A DNA stretch of 64,000 nucleotides from positions 1-64,000 of the forward strand of contig JACPCW010000105.1 of NCBI GenBank assembly GCA_016184365.1, read 5' to 3'. The translations under genes and the position numbers were made by a program. The notes beneath the pieces are model-generated. The model had not been told where the DNA came from, ran no database searches, and worked only from the letters and a program-made list of their open reading frames with translations. Shown piece by piece: positions 36,735 through 44,724 of this stretch (position 1 is the stretch's first letter; each line of letters starts with the position of its first letter). The stretch is from Candidatus Rokuibacteriota bacterium (GTDB taxonomy: Bacteria > Methylomirabilota > Methylomirabilia > Rokubacteriales > CSP1-6).

Positions 36735-37967
36735 TCACACCCCCCGCAGGACGGTCGCCCGGCCGACGCGGCCGATCGCGACGATGAACGCCGCCGTCCG
36801 GAACGATACCTTCCGGGACTTCACCACGCGCGCGAGCGTGGCGTAGGCCTCACGCATGTGGCGGTGGAGCTCGGCGTTCACCTTCTCTTCTTCCCAGCTG
36901 AACTGCTGGATGTTCTGGGCCCATTCGAAGTAGGACACCGTCACGCCGCCGGCGTTGACGAAGATGTCCGGCAGCACGGTGACGCCCCGCCCTTCGAGGA
37001 TGTCGTCCGCCCCCGGCGTCGTGGGCGCGTTCGCCGCCTCGAGCACGATGCGCGCGCGGATGTCTTTCGCATTGGCTTCGGTGATGACACCGCCGAGGGC
37101 CGCGGGCACGAGCACGTCGACGTCCGCGAGCAGGACGCCTTCGTTGCTGATCCCCTGGGCGCCCGGGAAGCCGGCGACCGAGCGCGTCTTCGCGACATGC
37201 TCGACGAGCGTGGGGATGTCGATGCCCTCGCGATGGCCGATGGCGCCGCGCGCGTCGCCGATCGCGACGACCCGGCCGCCGCGCTCGTGCAGGAACCGGC
37301 ACGCCCACGAACCGACGTTGCCGAAGCCCTGGACGGCGAAGCGCTTGCCACGGACCTCCCCGAGTCCGGCGTCGGCCAGGTACTCCTCGAGCGCCCACAC
37401 GACGCCACGGCCGGTCGCTTCCTCGCGGCCCTTCGATCCGAAGAGCTCCACCGGCTTGCCCGTCACCACGGCCGGCGAGAACCCGTGGAACTTGGAGTAC
37501 TCGTCCATGATCCACGCCATGATCTGCGGGTTGGTGTTCACGTCCGGCGCGGGGATGTCCTGCTGCGGACCGATGATGTCGTGGATCTGCTGCACGAACC
37601 GGCGGGTGAGGCGCTCGAGCTCCCGCGGCGTCAGCGATTCCGGATCGACGGCGATGCCGCCTTTGGCGCCGCCGTACGGGAGGTTCACCACGGCGGTCTT
37701 CCACGTCATCAGCGACGCCAGCGCCTGCGCTTCGGCGAGATCGACGCTCGGATGGAAGCGGAGGCCGCCCTTCATCGGGCCGCGGGTCTTGTCGTGCTGG
37801 ATGCGATAGCCGATGAAGGTGCCGAGCTGGCCGTTGTCGAGGGCGATCGAGACGTCGACCTTCACCTCGCGGAACGGCGTGACCAGCATCTTCTCGACCG
37901 CGGCGGACAGGTCCATCACGCGCGCGGCCTTGCGGAAGTAATAGTTGACCTCTTCGAACGCGGACAT
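36735..37967 (-). CDS. gdhA: Glu/Leu/Phe/Val dehydrogenase
   Basis: A 410-residue dehydrogenase: GPMKGGLRFHPSVDLAEAQA, the catalytic-lysine segment WKTAVVNLPYGGAKGGIAVD, DIPAPDVNTNPQIMAWIMDE, and the Rossmann motif RFAVQGFGNVGSWACRFLHE. It interconverts glutamate and 2-oxoglutarate plus ammonia, most likely with NAD. A TATACT -10 box is 7 bases before the ATG and overlaps the divergent promoter of the mutase genes. Confidence 0.95.
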   Translation of the reverse strand: MSAFEEVNYYFRKAARVMDLSAAVEKMLVTPFREVKVDVSIALDNGQLGTFIGYRIQHDKTRGPMKGGLRFHPSVDLAEAQALASLMTWKTAVVNLPYGGAKGGIAVDPESLTPRELERLTRRFVQQIHDIIGPQQDIPAPDVNTNPQIMAWIMDEYSKFHGFSPAVVTGKPVELFGSKGREEATGRGVVWALEEYLADAGLGEVRGKRFAVQGFGNVGSWACRFLHERGGRVVAIGDARGAIGHREGIDIPTLVEHVAKTRSVAGFPGAQGISNEGVLLADVDVLVPAALGGVITEANAKDIRARIVLEAANAPTTPGADDILEGRGVTVLPDIFVNAGGVTVSYFEWAQNIQQFSWEEEKVNAELHRHMREAYATLARVVKSRKVSFRTAAFIVAIGRVGRATVLRGV

Positions 37968-37974
37968 CCTCGCG

Positions 37975-37984
37975 AGTATATGAT
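37975..37984. promoter_or_regulatory. overlapping divergent -10 boxes (gdhA / mutase genes)
   Basis: Minus strand TATACT (37980-37975) lies 7 bases before the gdhA ATG. Plus strand TATGAT (37979-37984) lies 9 bases before the hcmB-like ATG. Two polymerases could not occupy both at once, so expression may be mutually exclusive. Confidence 0.4.
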
Positions 37985-37993
37985 GGGCCGCCG

Positions 37994-38392
37994 ATGTCGA
38001 CGCCGTTACGCGTGCTCGTCGCGAAAGTCGGTCTCGACGGTCATGATCGTGGTGTGAAGGTCGTCGCGCGCGCCCTGCGCGACGGCGGCATGGACGTGAT
38101 CTACACCGGCCTGCACCGCACGCCGGACGAGGTCGTTGCCGCGGTCCTCCAGGAAGACGTCGACGTGCTCGGCATCAGCCTCCTGTCCGGCGCCCACATG
38201 ACGCTCGTCCCGCGGATCCTCGAGCTCCTCCGCGCCGCCAGGGCCGAGGACATTCCCGTCGTCGTCGGCGGGGTGATTCCGGACGAGGACGTCGACGCGC
38301 TGCGCGGGCTCGGCGTCGCCGACGTCGTGCTGCAGGACACCCCGCCGGACGAGGTCGTGCGCCGCGTGCGCGCCGCCGCCGGGGCGCGCTGA
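37994..38392 (+). CDS. hcmB: B12-binding small subunit of acyl-CoA mutase (HcmB-like)
   Basis: A 132-residue cobalamin-binding domain with the base-off motif VGLDGHDRGVKVVARAL (DxHxxG), the GISLLSGAHMTLVPRI strand-helix and GGVIPDEDVDALRGLGVADV. It pairs with the large subunit two genes downstream to form a split adenosylcobalamin mutase. The symbol is given because the large subunit carries 2-hydroxyisobutyryl-CoA mutase specificity residues. It could also serve a methylmalonyl-CoA-type mutase. Confidence 0.85.
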   Translation: MSTPLRVLVAKVGLDGHDRGVKVVARALRDGGMDVIYTGLHRTPDEVVAAVLQEDVDVLGISLLSGAHMTLVPRILELLRAARAEDIPVVVGGVIPDEDVDALRGLGVADVVLQDTPPDEVVRRVRAAAGAR

Positions 38393-38398
38393 GGCGGC

Positions 38399-39850
38399 GT
38401 GCCGATCGATCTCGCCTCGCTGCGCCGCACGCGCGGCATCGACCTATCCGTCTGGCCGCCCCGTTACGATCCGGCATACCTGCCGGCCGCTGACGCCGAG
38501 CACTGGGCGCCGGAGCTCGAGTGCGCGACGCCGGCGGACCGCGACGCGATCGTGCTCGACAAGCTGCGCCGCCAGGTCCGGTGGGCATGGGAGCGCAGCC
38601 CGTTGTATCGCCGGCGCTGGGAAGCCGCCGGTGTGAGTCCCGACACGCTCCGGACGCTCGCCGACCTCGCGCGTTTTCCCGTCGTTCACAAGGCGGATCT
38701 GCGAGCGGCGCAGGCGGCCCATCCGCCCTTCGGCGACTACGTCTGCGTCGACCGGAGCGAGATCGCGCGCATCCACGGCACGTCGGGCACGACGGGCCGC
38801 CCGACGGCGTTCGCCGTCGGCCGCGACGACTGGGGTCGCATCGGCGAAGCGCACGCGCGGATCATGTGGGGCGCAGGGCTGAGGCCCGACGACACGATCC
38901 TGATCTGTTCGTTCTTCAGCCTGTATCTCGGCTCCTGGGGCGTGCTGCGGGGCGGGGAGCGGCTCGGCGCCACGATGTTTCCGTTCGGCGCCGGCGTCCC
39001 CGGACAGACGCTGATGGCGGTGCAGTGGGCCGCCGACGTCAGACCGACGGCGTTCTACGGCACGCCGTCCTACGCGCTGCACTGCGCCGAGACGGCGCGG
39101 CGGGAAGGCCTGAATCCCGGCGCGCTCGGCTTCCGGACGATGTTCTTCTCGGGCGAGCCCGGCGCCGGGATTCCGGCGACGAAGCGGCTGATCGAGGCGA
39201 CGTTCGGCGCCACGTGCATCGACATGGGCTCGATGGCGGAGATGACGCCGTGGATGACGAACGGGGAATGCCGCCACCGGACGGGCATGCACCTGTGGCA
39301 GGACATCGTCTACACGGAGGTCTGCGACGCCGAGACGTTTCGGCCCGTGCCGTACGGTGCCGAGGGCACGCCCGTGTACACGCACCTCGAGCGGACGTCG
39401 CAACCGATGATCCGGCTGGTCTCCGGCGACCGGACGCGCTGGACCGACGAGGCGTGCCCGTGCGGGCGGACGTATCCGCGCCTGCCGCTCGGCCTCTTCG
39501 GCCGCCTCGACGACATGATCATCGTCCGCGGCGAAAACCTCTACCCGAGCGCGATCGAGGACACGCTGCGCGCGATCGCCGGCTTCGGCGGCGAGTTCCG
39601 CGTGATCGTCTCGCGCCGCGAGGCGATGGACGAGCTCCTCGTCCGGGCCGAGTACGCGGCGACGCACGCCGACGCGGCCGCGCAAGCCGCCCTGGGCGCG
39701 ACGATGCGCGAGCGGCTGCGCGCGCGCCTGGGCATCCATCCCGTCGTCGAGCTCGTTCCCGAAGGCACGCTCGAGCGAACGGAGTTCAAGGCGCGGCGGG
39801 TGGTGGACGACCGCGATCTCTACCGCTCACTGACCGACGGCCCGCGCTGA
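38399..39850 (+). CDS. phenylacetate-CoA ligase-like acyl-CoA ligase
   Basis: A 483-residue ANL enzyme of the PaaK type: RIHGTSGTTGRPTAFAVGRD is the AMP-binding loop, FYGTPSYALHCAE and DMGSMAEMTPWM the middle, LVSGDRTRW...CPCGRTYPR the acceptor region, and RLDDMIIVRGENLYPSAIED the hinge. It activates a carboxylic acid to its CoA ester. Its place between the two mutase subunits suggests it supplies the mutase substrate, by analogy with the ligase beside 2-hydroxyisobutyryl-CoA mutase. GTG start 6 bases after the small subunit. Confidence 0.9.
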   Translation: MPIDLASLRRTRGIDLSVWPPRYDPAYLPAADAEHWAPELECATPADRDAIVLDKLRRQVRWAWERSPLYRRRWEAAGVSPDTLRTLADLARFPVVHKADLRAAQAAHPPFGDYVCVDRSEIARIHGTSGTTGRPTAFAVGRDDWGRIGEAHARIMWGAGLRPDDTILICSFFSLYLGSWGVLRGGERLGATMFPFGAGVPGQTLMAVQWAADVRPTAFYGTPSYALHCAETARREGLNPGALGFRTMFFSGEPGAGIPATKRLIEATFGATCIDMGSMAEMTPWMTNGECRHRTGMHLWQDIVYTEVCDAETFRPVPYGAEGTPVYTHLERTSQPMIRLVSGDRTRWTDEACPCGRTYPRLPLGLFGRLDDMIIVRGENLYPSAIEDTLRAIAGFGGEFRVIVSRREAMDELLVRAEYAATHADAAAQAALGATMRERLRARLGIHPVVELVPEGTLERTEFKARRVVDDRDLYRSLTDGPR

Positions 39851-39968
39851 TGCCGATCGCGCACAGCCGGCTGCCCAGCCGACCAGGCCGAGCAGTGCGG
39901 CGGGACCATCGCGCCGTCCAACCCGACGATCCGGCTCGGTGCTAGGCTCAGGCGACGGAGGACCACCG

Positions 39969-41651
39969 ATGTTCGACGATGAGGCGATCGAGCGTGTGAA
40001 CGAGGCGCGAGCCGCGTGGGAAGCGCAGGAGCTCGGCGACTTCCTGAAGCGCCAGCCCGAATCCCGCGACCGCTACGCGACCCGGTCGGGACTGCCGCTC
40101 CAGCGCCTGTACACGCCGGACGACGTGGCCGACACGCCGTTCGAGCGCATCGGCTTCCCCGGGCAGTACCCGTTCACGCGCGGGCCGTATCCCACGATGT
40201 ATCGCGGCCGGAACTGGACGATGCGCCAGATCGCGGGCTTCGGGACCGGCGAAGACACCAACGGCCGCTTCCGGTACCTGATCGAGCAGGGCCAGACGGG
40301 CCTGTCCTGCGACTTCGACATGCCGACGCTCATGGGCTTCGACTCGGACGATCCACGCTCGCTCGGCGAGGTCGGCCGCGAAGGCGTGGCCATCGACACC
40401 GTCGAGGACATGGAGCGGCTCTTCGACGCGATCGACCTCGAGAACATCTCGGTCTCGATGACGATCAACCCGACGGCGTGGATCGTGCTCGCGATGTACG
40501 TCGCCGTCGCGGAGTCGCGCGGCTACGACCTCGACAAGCTCTCCGGCACGGTGCAGGCCGACATCCTGAAGGAGTACGTCGCCCAGAAGGAGTGGATCTA
40601 CCCCATCCGGCCGTCGATGCGGCTCTGCCGCGACATGATGGTGTTCTGCGCCGAGCGGATGGCGCGCTACAACCCGATCAACATCTCCGGCTACCACATC
40701 TCCGAGGCCGGAGCGACGAGCGTCCAGGAAGTCGCGTTCACGATCGCGAACGGCATCGCCTACGTCGAGGAGGTGACGGGCGCCGGCGTGCCCGTCGACC
40801 GGTTCGCGCCGCGAGTCGCGTTCTACTTCGTCTCGCAGGCCGACTTCTTCGAGGAGGTCGCGAAGTTCCGGGCGGCCCGCCGGCTGTGGGCCACCATCAT
40901 GAAGGAGCGGTTCGGGGCGACCCGCCCGGAGTCGATGCGCCTGCGGTTCCACTGCCAGACGGCCGCCGCGACGCTGACGAAGGCCCAGCCGATGATCAAC
41001 GTGGTCCGGACGGCCTACCAGGCGCTCGCCGCGGTGCTCGGCGGCTGCCAGTCGCTCCACACCAACGGGCTCGACGAGGCGTACGCGATCCCGTCGGAAG
41101 AGGCGATGAAGCTGTCGCTGCGCACGCAGCAGATCCTCGCGGACGAGACGGGCGTGACGAAAGTCGTCGATCCGCTCGGCGGGTCCTATTACGTCGAGAC
41201 GCTGACGAATCAATTCGAGGCGGCCGTGCGCGAGATCCTCGCCAAGGTCGACGAGATGGGCGGCACGATCAAGGCCATCGAGGCCGGGTATTTCCAGCAG
41301 CTGATCGCCGACTCGGCGTACGAGGAAGCCCGGCGGCGCGCGCGCGGCGAGCAGGTCGTGATCGGCGTGAACAAGTATGTCGAGCCGGCGGCGCCGGGCG
41401 CGGTCGAGATCAACAAGGTCGATCCGGACGTGGAGCGGCGTCAGGTCGAGCGCGTGCGCGAGGTGCGGCGCCGCCGCGACCAGCCGCGCGTCGACGCGCT
41501 GCTCGCGCGGCTCGTCGAGGAAGCGCGCGATCCTGCCCGCAATCTCATGCCGGCGACGATCGAGCTGGTCAAGGCGCGCGCCACGATGGGCGAGATCACC
41601 GCGCGGCTCCGTGAAGTCTGGGGCAACTACGTCGAACGCCCGATGTTCTGA
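39969..41651 (+). CDS. hcmA: acyl-CoA mutase large subunit, probably 2-hydroxyisobutyryl-CoA mutase
   Basis: A 560-residue B12-mutase barrel without the cobalamin domain. Specificity region WTMRQIAGFGTGEDTN has Ile88 where methylmalonyl-CoA mutase has tyrosine. Asp115 in CDFDMPTLMG matches, with the same 27-residue spacing, the Ile90/Asp117 pair reported for 2-hydroxyisobutyryl-CoA mutase. NPINISGYHISEAGATSVQE and HTNGLDEAYAIPSEEAMKLS are typical of the family. The enzyme would convert 2-hydroxyisobutyryl-CoA to 3-hydroxybutyryl-CoA. No MeaB-type chaperone is seen. A TAGGCT box at 39943-39948 and a GGAGG lie upstream. Confidence 0.85.
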   Translation: MFDDEAIERVNEARAAWEAQELGDFLKRQPESRDRYATRSGLPLQRLYTPDDVADTPFERIGFPGQYPFTRGPYPTMYRGRNWTMRQIAGFGTGEDTNGRFRYLIEQGQTGLSCDFDMPTLMGFDSDDPRSLGEVGREGVAIDTVEDMERLFDAIDLENISVSMTINPTAWIVLAMYVAVAESRGYDLDKLSGTVQADILKEYVAQKEWIYPIRPSMRLCRDMMVFCAERMARYNPINISGYHISEAGATSVQEVAFTIANGIAYVEEVTGAGVPVDRFAPRVAFYFVSQADFFEEVAKFRAARRLWATIMKERFGATRPESMRLRFHCQTAAATLTKAQPMINVVRTAYQALAAVLGGCQSLHTNGLDEAYAIPSEEAMKLSLRTQQILADETGVTKVVDPLGGSYYVETLTNQFEAAVREILAKVDEMGGTIKAIEAGYFQQLIADSAYEEARRRARGEQVVIGVNKYVEPAAPGAVEINKVDPDVERRQVERVREVRRRRDQPRVDALLARLVEEARDPARNLMPATIELVKARATMGEITARLREVWGNYVERPMF

Positions 41652-41665
41652 GCCTGGAGGCTGCG

Positions 41666-41782
41666 ATGTCGACCGTCACCGAAAGGGAAATCGTGGCGCT
41701 CGAAGCGCAGCGGATCGCGGCCACGATCGGCGGCGACGTCGCGACGCTCGAGCGGGGTTACCCGCCGAACGCTTCGCGGTAG
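41666..41782 (+). pseudogene. DUF4440/SnoaL-like protein, N-terminal remnant
   Basis: GGAGG precedes ATG at 41666, and 38 codons read STVTEREIVALEAQRIAATI then GGDVATLERGY. This is the opening helix of NTF2-like DUF4440 proteins, which normally run about 130 residues. The frame then falls into the 3' end of the convergent selenoprotein gene and stops at TAG. It was apparently cut off when that gene was placed here. Confidence 0.55.
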
Positions 41783-42099
41783 AGCGCTTCGGTGTAGCCC
41801 CGCACGACGAGGTCGTCGACGATCAGCACGGGCACGCGCAGCAGGCCGTCTTCGTGGACGAGGTGCGGGAGCACCTCGTCCTCGGCAAACGGGGCGCGCG
41901 CGGCATCGAAGCGCACCGTCTCACGACCCGCCTTGACGAGCAGCCGGCGGGCCGCGCGCGCGATGTCACGGGCGCCGGCCGCGGTGACGGGATGCTCGTC
42001 GATCGGCCGCCGCTCGGGAACGATGCCGCGCTGCGAGAGAAACTCTCTCGCGTCATGGCAGGACGGTCAGTCGCGCTTCTCGTAGAGGATCACGCTCAT
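41758..42099 (-). CDS. selenocysteine-containing glutaredoxin
   Basis: Read on the minus strand from ATG 42099 through TGA (42069-42067) to TAA (41758): 113 residues. The N-terminus is MSVILYEKRD-U-PSCHDAREF, so U11 replaces the first cysteine of the glutaredoxin CxxC. The rest (FLSQRGIVPERRPIDEHPV, then DGLLRVPVLIVDDLVVRGYT and EALYREAF) keeps the cis-proline VPVL and C-terminal helix of small glutaredoxins. A SECIS-like hairpin follows the UGA. Without recoding the gene is only a 10-residue stub, so standard annotation would miss it. It probably reduces disulfides or selenenyl-sulfides in the cytoplasm. Confidence 0.87.
42033..42051 (-). promoter_or_regulatory. bacterial SECIS-like hairpin (glutaredoxin gene)
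   Basis: Minus-strand stem GCGAGAG/CUCUCGC with an AGUUU loop (an A-U pair could close it to GUU). The loop begins 22 nt after the UGA; G-U at the second and third positions. The strongest of the three hairpins. Confidence 0.75.
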
Positions 42100-42151
42100 G
42101 CTATAAAACTGCCACCTTGACGGACCCGTACGCAACCCGAGGAGGCGCTCC

Positions 42152-43696
42152 ATGGCCCGTGTAACTCGTCGTGCACTGCTCAAAGGCGCGGCCGCGCTCG
42201 GCGCCGCCGCCGCCGTGGCCCAGGTGCCGGACATCGCGCGTGCCCAGACGACGGGCAAGCGGGAGCTCGTCTGGGCGCAGGGCGGCGACATCTCGAAGTT
42301 CGATCCCCATTTCTCGACGTCGGCGAACGACATCCGCATCTCGTTCAACCTGTACGACAACCTCGTGTCGCGGCATCCGGATCAGAAGCTCTATCCCGGG
42401 CTGGCGACGGAGTGGAAGCTCGAAGGACAGACGACGTGGCGCTTCAAGCTGCGCCAGGGCGTGAAGTGGCACAACGGCGATCCGTTCACGTCCGCCGATG
42501 CGAAGTGGAGCCTCGAGCGCACGTACGACCCGAGCGTCAAGGCGCGCGTCAACACCGTCTTCACGACGATCGACCGCATCGAGGCGCCGGACGCCACCAC
42601 GCTCGTCATCCACACGAAGAAGCCCGATCCGCTGCTCCCGCAGCGCCTCGCCTTCTACGGTGGCCAGATCGTGCCGATGAAGTACGTGCAGAAAGTCGGC
42701 AACGACGAGTTCAATTCGAAGCCGGTCGGCACCGGCCCCATCAAGTTCGTGTCCTGGACGAAGGACGACAAGATCGTCATGGACGCGAACAAGGACTACT
42801 GGGGCGGCAAGCCCGACTTCGACCGGATGATCGTGCGCGCCGTGCCGGAGATGGCGCCGCGCGTGGCCGCGCTGCTCAAGGGCGAGGTCGACATCATCAC
42901 GCAGCTGCCGCCCGACCAGGGCGAGCGCGTGAACGGCCATCCGTCGACGCGCGTCGCCGGCGCGCTGTACGCGGGTCTCTACGTGCTCGCGGTCAACAGC
43001 AAGGTCAAGCCGCTCGACAACCCGCTCGTGAAGCAGGCGCTGGCGCTCGCGATCGATCGCGACGCGATCGTGAAGGAGCTCTGGCGCGGCCGCGGCATCG
43101 TCCCCAGCGGTCCGATCGCGAAGGGCGACAACCACTTCGACGCCTCGCTGCCGCCGCTGGCCTACAACCCGAAGGAAGCGCGCGAGCGGCTCCGAAAGGC
43201 CGGCTACAAGAACGAGGAGGTCGTCATCGAGACGACGTCCGGCTACATGGCGAACGACAAGCCGATGGCCGAAGCCATCCAGGGGATGTGGCGCGACGTC
43301 GGCATCAACGCCAAGGTCGAGATCGTCGAATACTCGGTTCGCGCGCAGAAGAACCGCGACAAGTCGTTCAAGGGCTGCTGGTGGTCGGACCCGACGTCGA
43401 CCCTCGGCGATCCGGACGGCATGATGTGGCGGCTGCTCGGACCCGGTGGCCCCCAGGACTACTGGCGCCACGCGGAATGGGACGAGCTCGGCAACGCGGC
43501 GCGCTTCTCGGTCGACGAGAAGTTCCGCGGCGAGGCGTACAAGAAGATGACGAGGATCGTCCTCGAGCACTTCCCGTGGATCCCCGTCATCCAGCCGTAC
43601 GAGGACTACGGGCTCCAGAAGTACGTCGACTGGACGCCGAATCCGAACCAGCAGTTCGAGATCCGGCGCTTCGCGTTCAAGTTCAAGCGGGCCTGA
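42152..43696 (+). CDS. ABC transporter substrate-binding protein, family 5 (peptide/nickel)
   Basis: A 514-residue protein. A Tat-type signal (VTRRALLKGAAALGAAAAVA, cut after ARA) leads to the DppA/OppA-like fold: DPHFSTSANDIRISFNLYDN, LRQGVKWHNGDPFTSADAKW, VGTGPIKFVSW, and KQALALAIDRDAIVKELWRG. It captures oligopeptides or similar amphipathic solutes in the periplasm. First of three genes, followed by two permeases; no ATPase genes are in the window. AGGAGG precedes the ATG. Confidence 0.93.
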   Translation: MARVTRRALLKGAAALGAAAAVAQVPDIARAQTTGKRELVWAQGGDISKFDPHFSTSANDIRISFNLYDNLVSRHPDQKLYPGLATEWKLEGQTTWRFKLRQGVKWHNGDPFTSADAKWSLERTYDPSVKARVNTVFTTIDRIEAPDATTLVIHTKKPDPLLPQRLAFYGGQIVPMKYVQKVGNDEFNSKPVGTGPIKFVSWTKDDKIVMDANKDYWGGKPDFDRMIVRAVPEMAPRVAALLKGEVDIITQLPPDQGERVNGHPSTRVAGALYAGLYVLAVNSKVKPLDNPLVKQALALAIDRDAIVKELWRGRGIVPSGPIAKGDNHFDASLPPLAYNPKEARERLRKAGYKNEEVVIETTSGYMANDKPMAEAIQGMWRDVGINAKVEIVEYSVRAQKNRDKSFKGCWWSDPTSTLGDPDGMMWRLLGPGGPQDYWRHAEWDELGNAARFSVDEKFRGEAYKKMTRIVLEHFPWIPVIQPYEDYGLQKYVDWTPNPNQQFEIRRFAFKFKRA

Positions 43697-43718
43697 CAGA
43701 CATAGCGACACTCGTGAC

Positions 43719-43797
43719 TCGAGCCGCGTCCCGGGTCCCCCGGGACGCGTGCGAGCGCTGGGGGGTATGGGGGGCCATGTCGGGGCCCCCCATCTAA
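43719..43797 (+). repeat. two-hairpin interspersed element, copy R5
   Basis: TCGAGCCGCGTCCCGGG/CCCGGGACGCG first stem, linker GCGAGCGC, second stem TGGGGGGCC/GGCCCCCCA with ATGTCGG loop; ends CATCTAA directly before the TTG start of the permease. Confidence 0.9.
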
Positions 43798-44724
43798 TTG
43801 TCCGCACTCTTCACGTTTCTCGGTACCCGCTTCGTCCGGGCGCTCGTGGCGCTCTGGCTCGTGTCCACCGTCGTCTTCGTCGTCATGCGACTCAGCGGCG
43901 ATCCCGTCCCGCTGCTCCTGCCGCCCGACGCGCCGCGCGCCGAGATTTTCCGGGTGCGCGCGGAGCTCGGCCTCGATCGGCCGATCCTCGTGCAGTACGG
44001 CGTGTTCCTCGGCAACGTGCTCGCCGGGGACTTCGGGCGCTCGATCCACTTCCGTGAGCCGGCGATGCGCGTCGTCGCGTCGTACCTGCCGGCGACGGTC
44101 GAGCTGGGCCTCGCCGCGTTCGCGCTCGCGGCGCTCGTCGCGCTGCCGATCGGCGTGGTCTCGGCGGTGAAGCGCAACTCGCTGCTCGATCACATGGCGA
44201 TGAGCCTGGCGCTCGTCGGCCAGGCGGCGCCGACGTTCTTCCTCGGCATCCTGTTCATCCTGCTCATCTCGCTGAAGGCCGGACTCGTGCCGACGTCGGG
44301 ACGCGGCACGTGGATGCATCTCGTGCTGCCGGCGCTGACGCTCGGCGCGTTCGCGATGGCGTCGATCGCGCGGCTGACGCGTTCGGCGGTGCTGGAGGCG
44401 CTCGGGATGGATTACGTCCGCACGGCGCGGGCGAAAGGGCTCGCGGAGATCTGGGTGGTCGCCAAGCACACGCTCCGCAACGCCGCGCTGCCGATCGTGA
44501 CGATCACGGGACTCCAGTTCGGCACGCTGCTCGGCGGTGCGGTCGTCACGGAGACCGTGTTCGCGTGGCCGGGGATCGGGCGACTGGCGATCCAGTCGAT
44601 CTACAACCGCGATTATCCGGTCGTGCAGGCGGCGGTGTTTCTCTCGGCGGTGATGTTCATCATCCTCAACTTCGTCATCGACGTGATCTATGGCGTCCTC
44701 GATCCCCGCGTCCGCGCCCGCTGA
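43798..44724 (+). CDS. ABC transporter permease, DppB-type
   Basis: A 308-residue inner-membrane protein with six helices. FLGTRFVRALVALWLVSTVV, LGLDRPILVQYGVFLGNVLA, and the EAA-type loop YVRTARAKGLAEIWVVAKH with PIVTITGLQFGTLLGGAVV are typical of DppB. TTG start immediately after element R5, which separates it from the binding protein. Forms the channel with the DppC-like protein. Confidence 0.93.
   Translation: MSALFTFLGTRFVRALVALWLVSTVVFVVMRLSGDPVPLLLPPDAPRAEIFRVRAELGLDRPILVQYGVFLGNVLAGDFGRSIHFREPAMRVVASYLPATVELGLAAFALAALVALPIGVVSAVKRNSLLDHMAMSLALVGQAAPTFFLGILFILLISLKAGLVPTSGRGTWMHLVLPALTLGAFAMASIARLTRSAVLEALGMDYVRTARAKGLAEIWVVAKHTLRNAALPIVTITGLQFGTLLGGAVVTETVFAWPGIGRLAIQSIYNRDYPVVQAAVFLSAVMFIILNFVIDVIYGVLDPRVRAR

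Noticed and set aside
39969-41651. Methylmalonyl-CoA mutase as the name of the large subunit
   Set aside because: The specificity positions are Ile88 and Asp115 instead of the tyrosine and other residues of methylmalonyl-CoA mutase.
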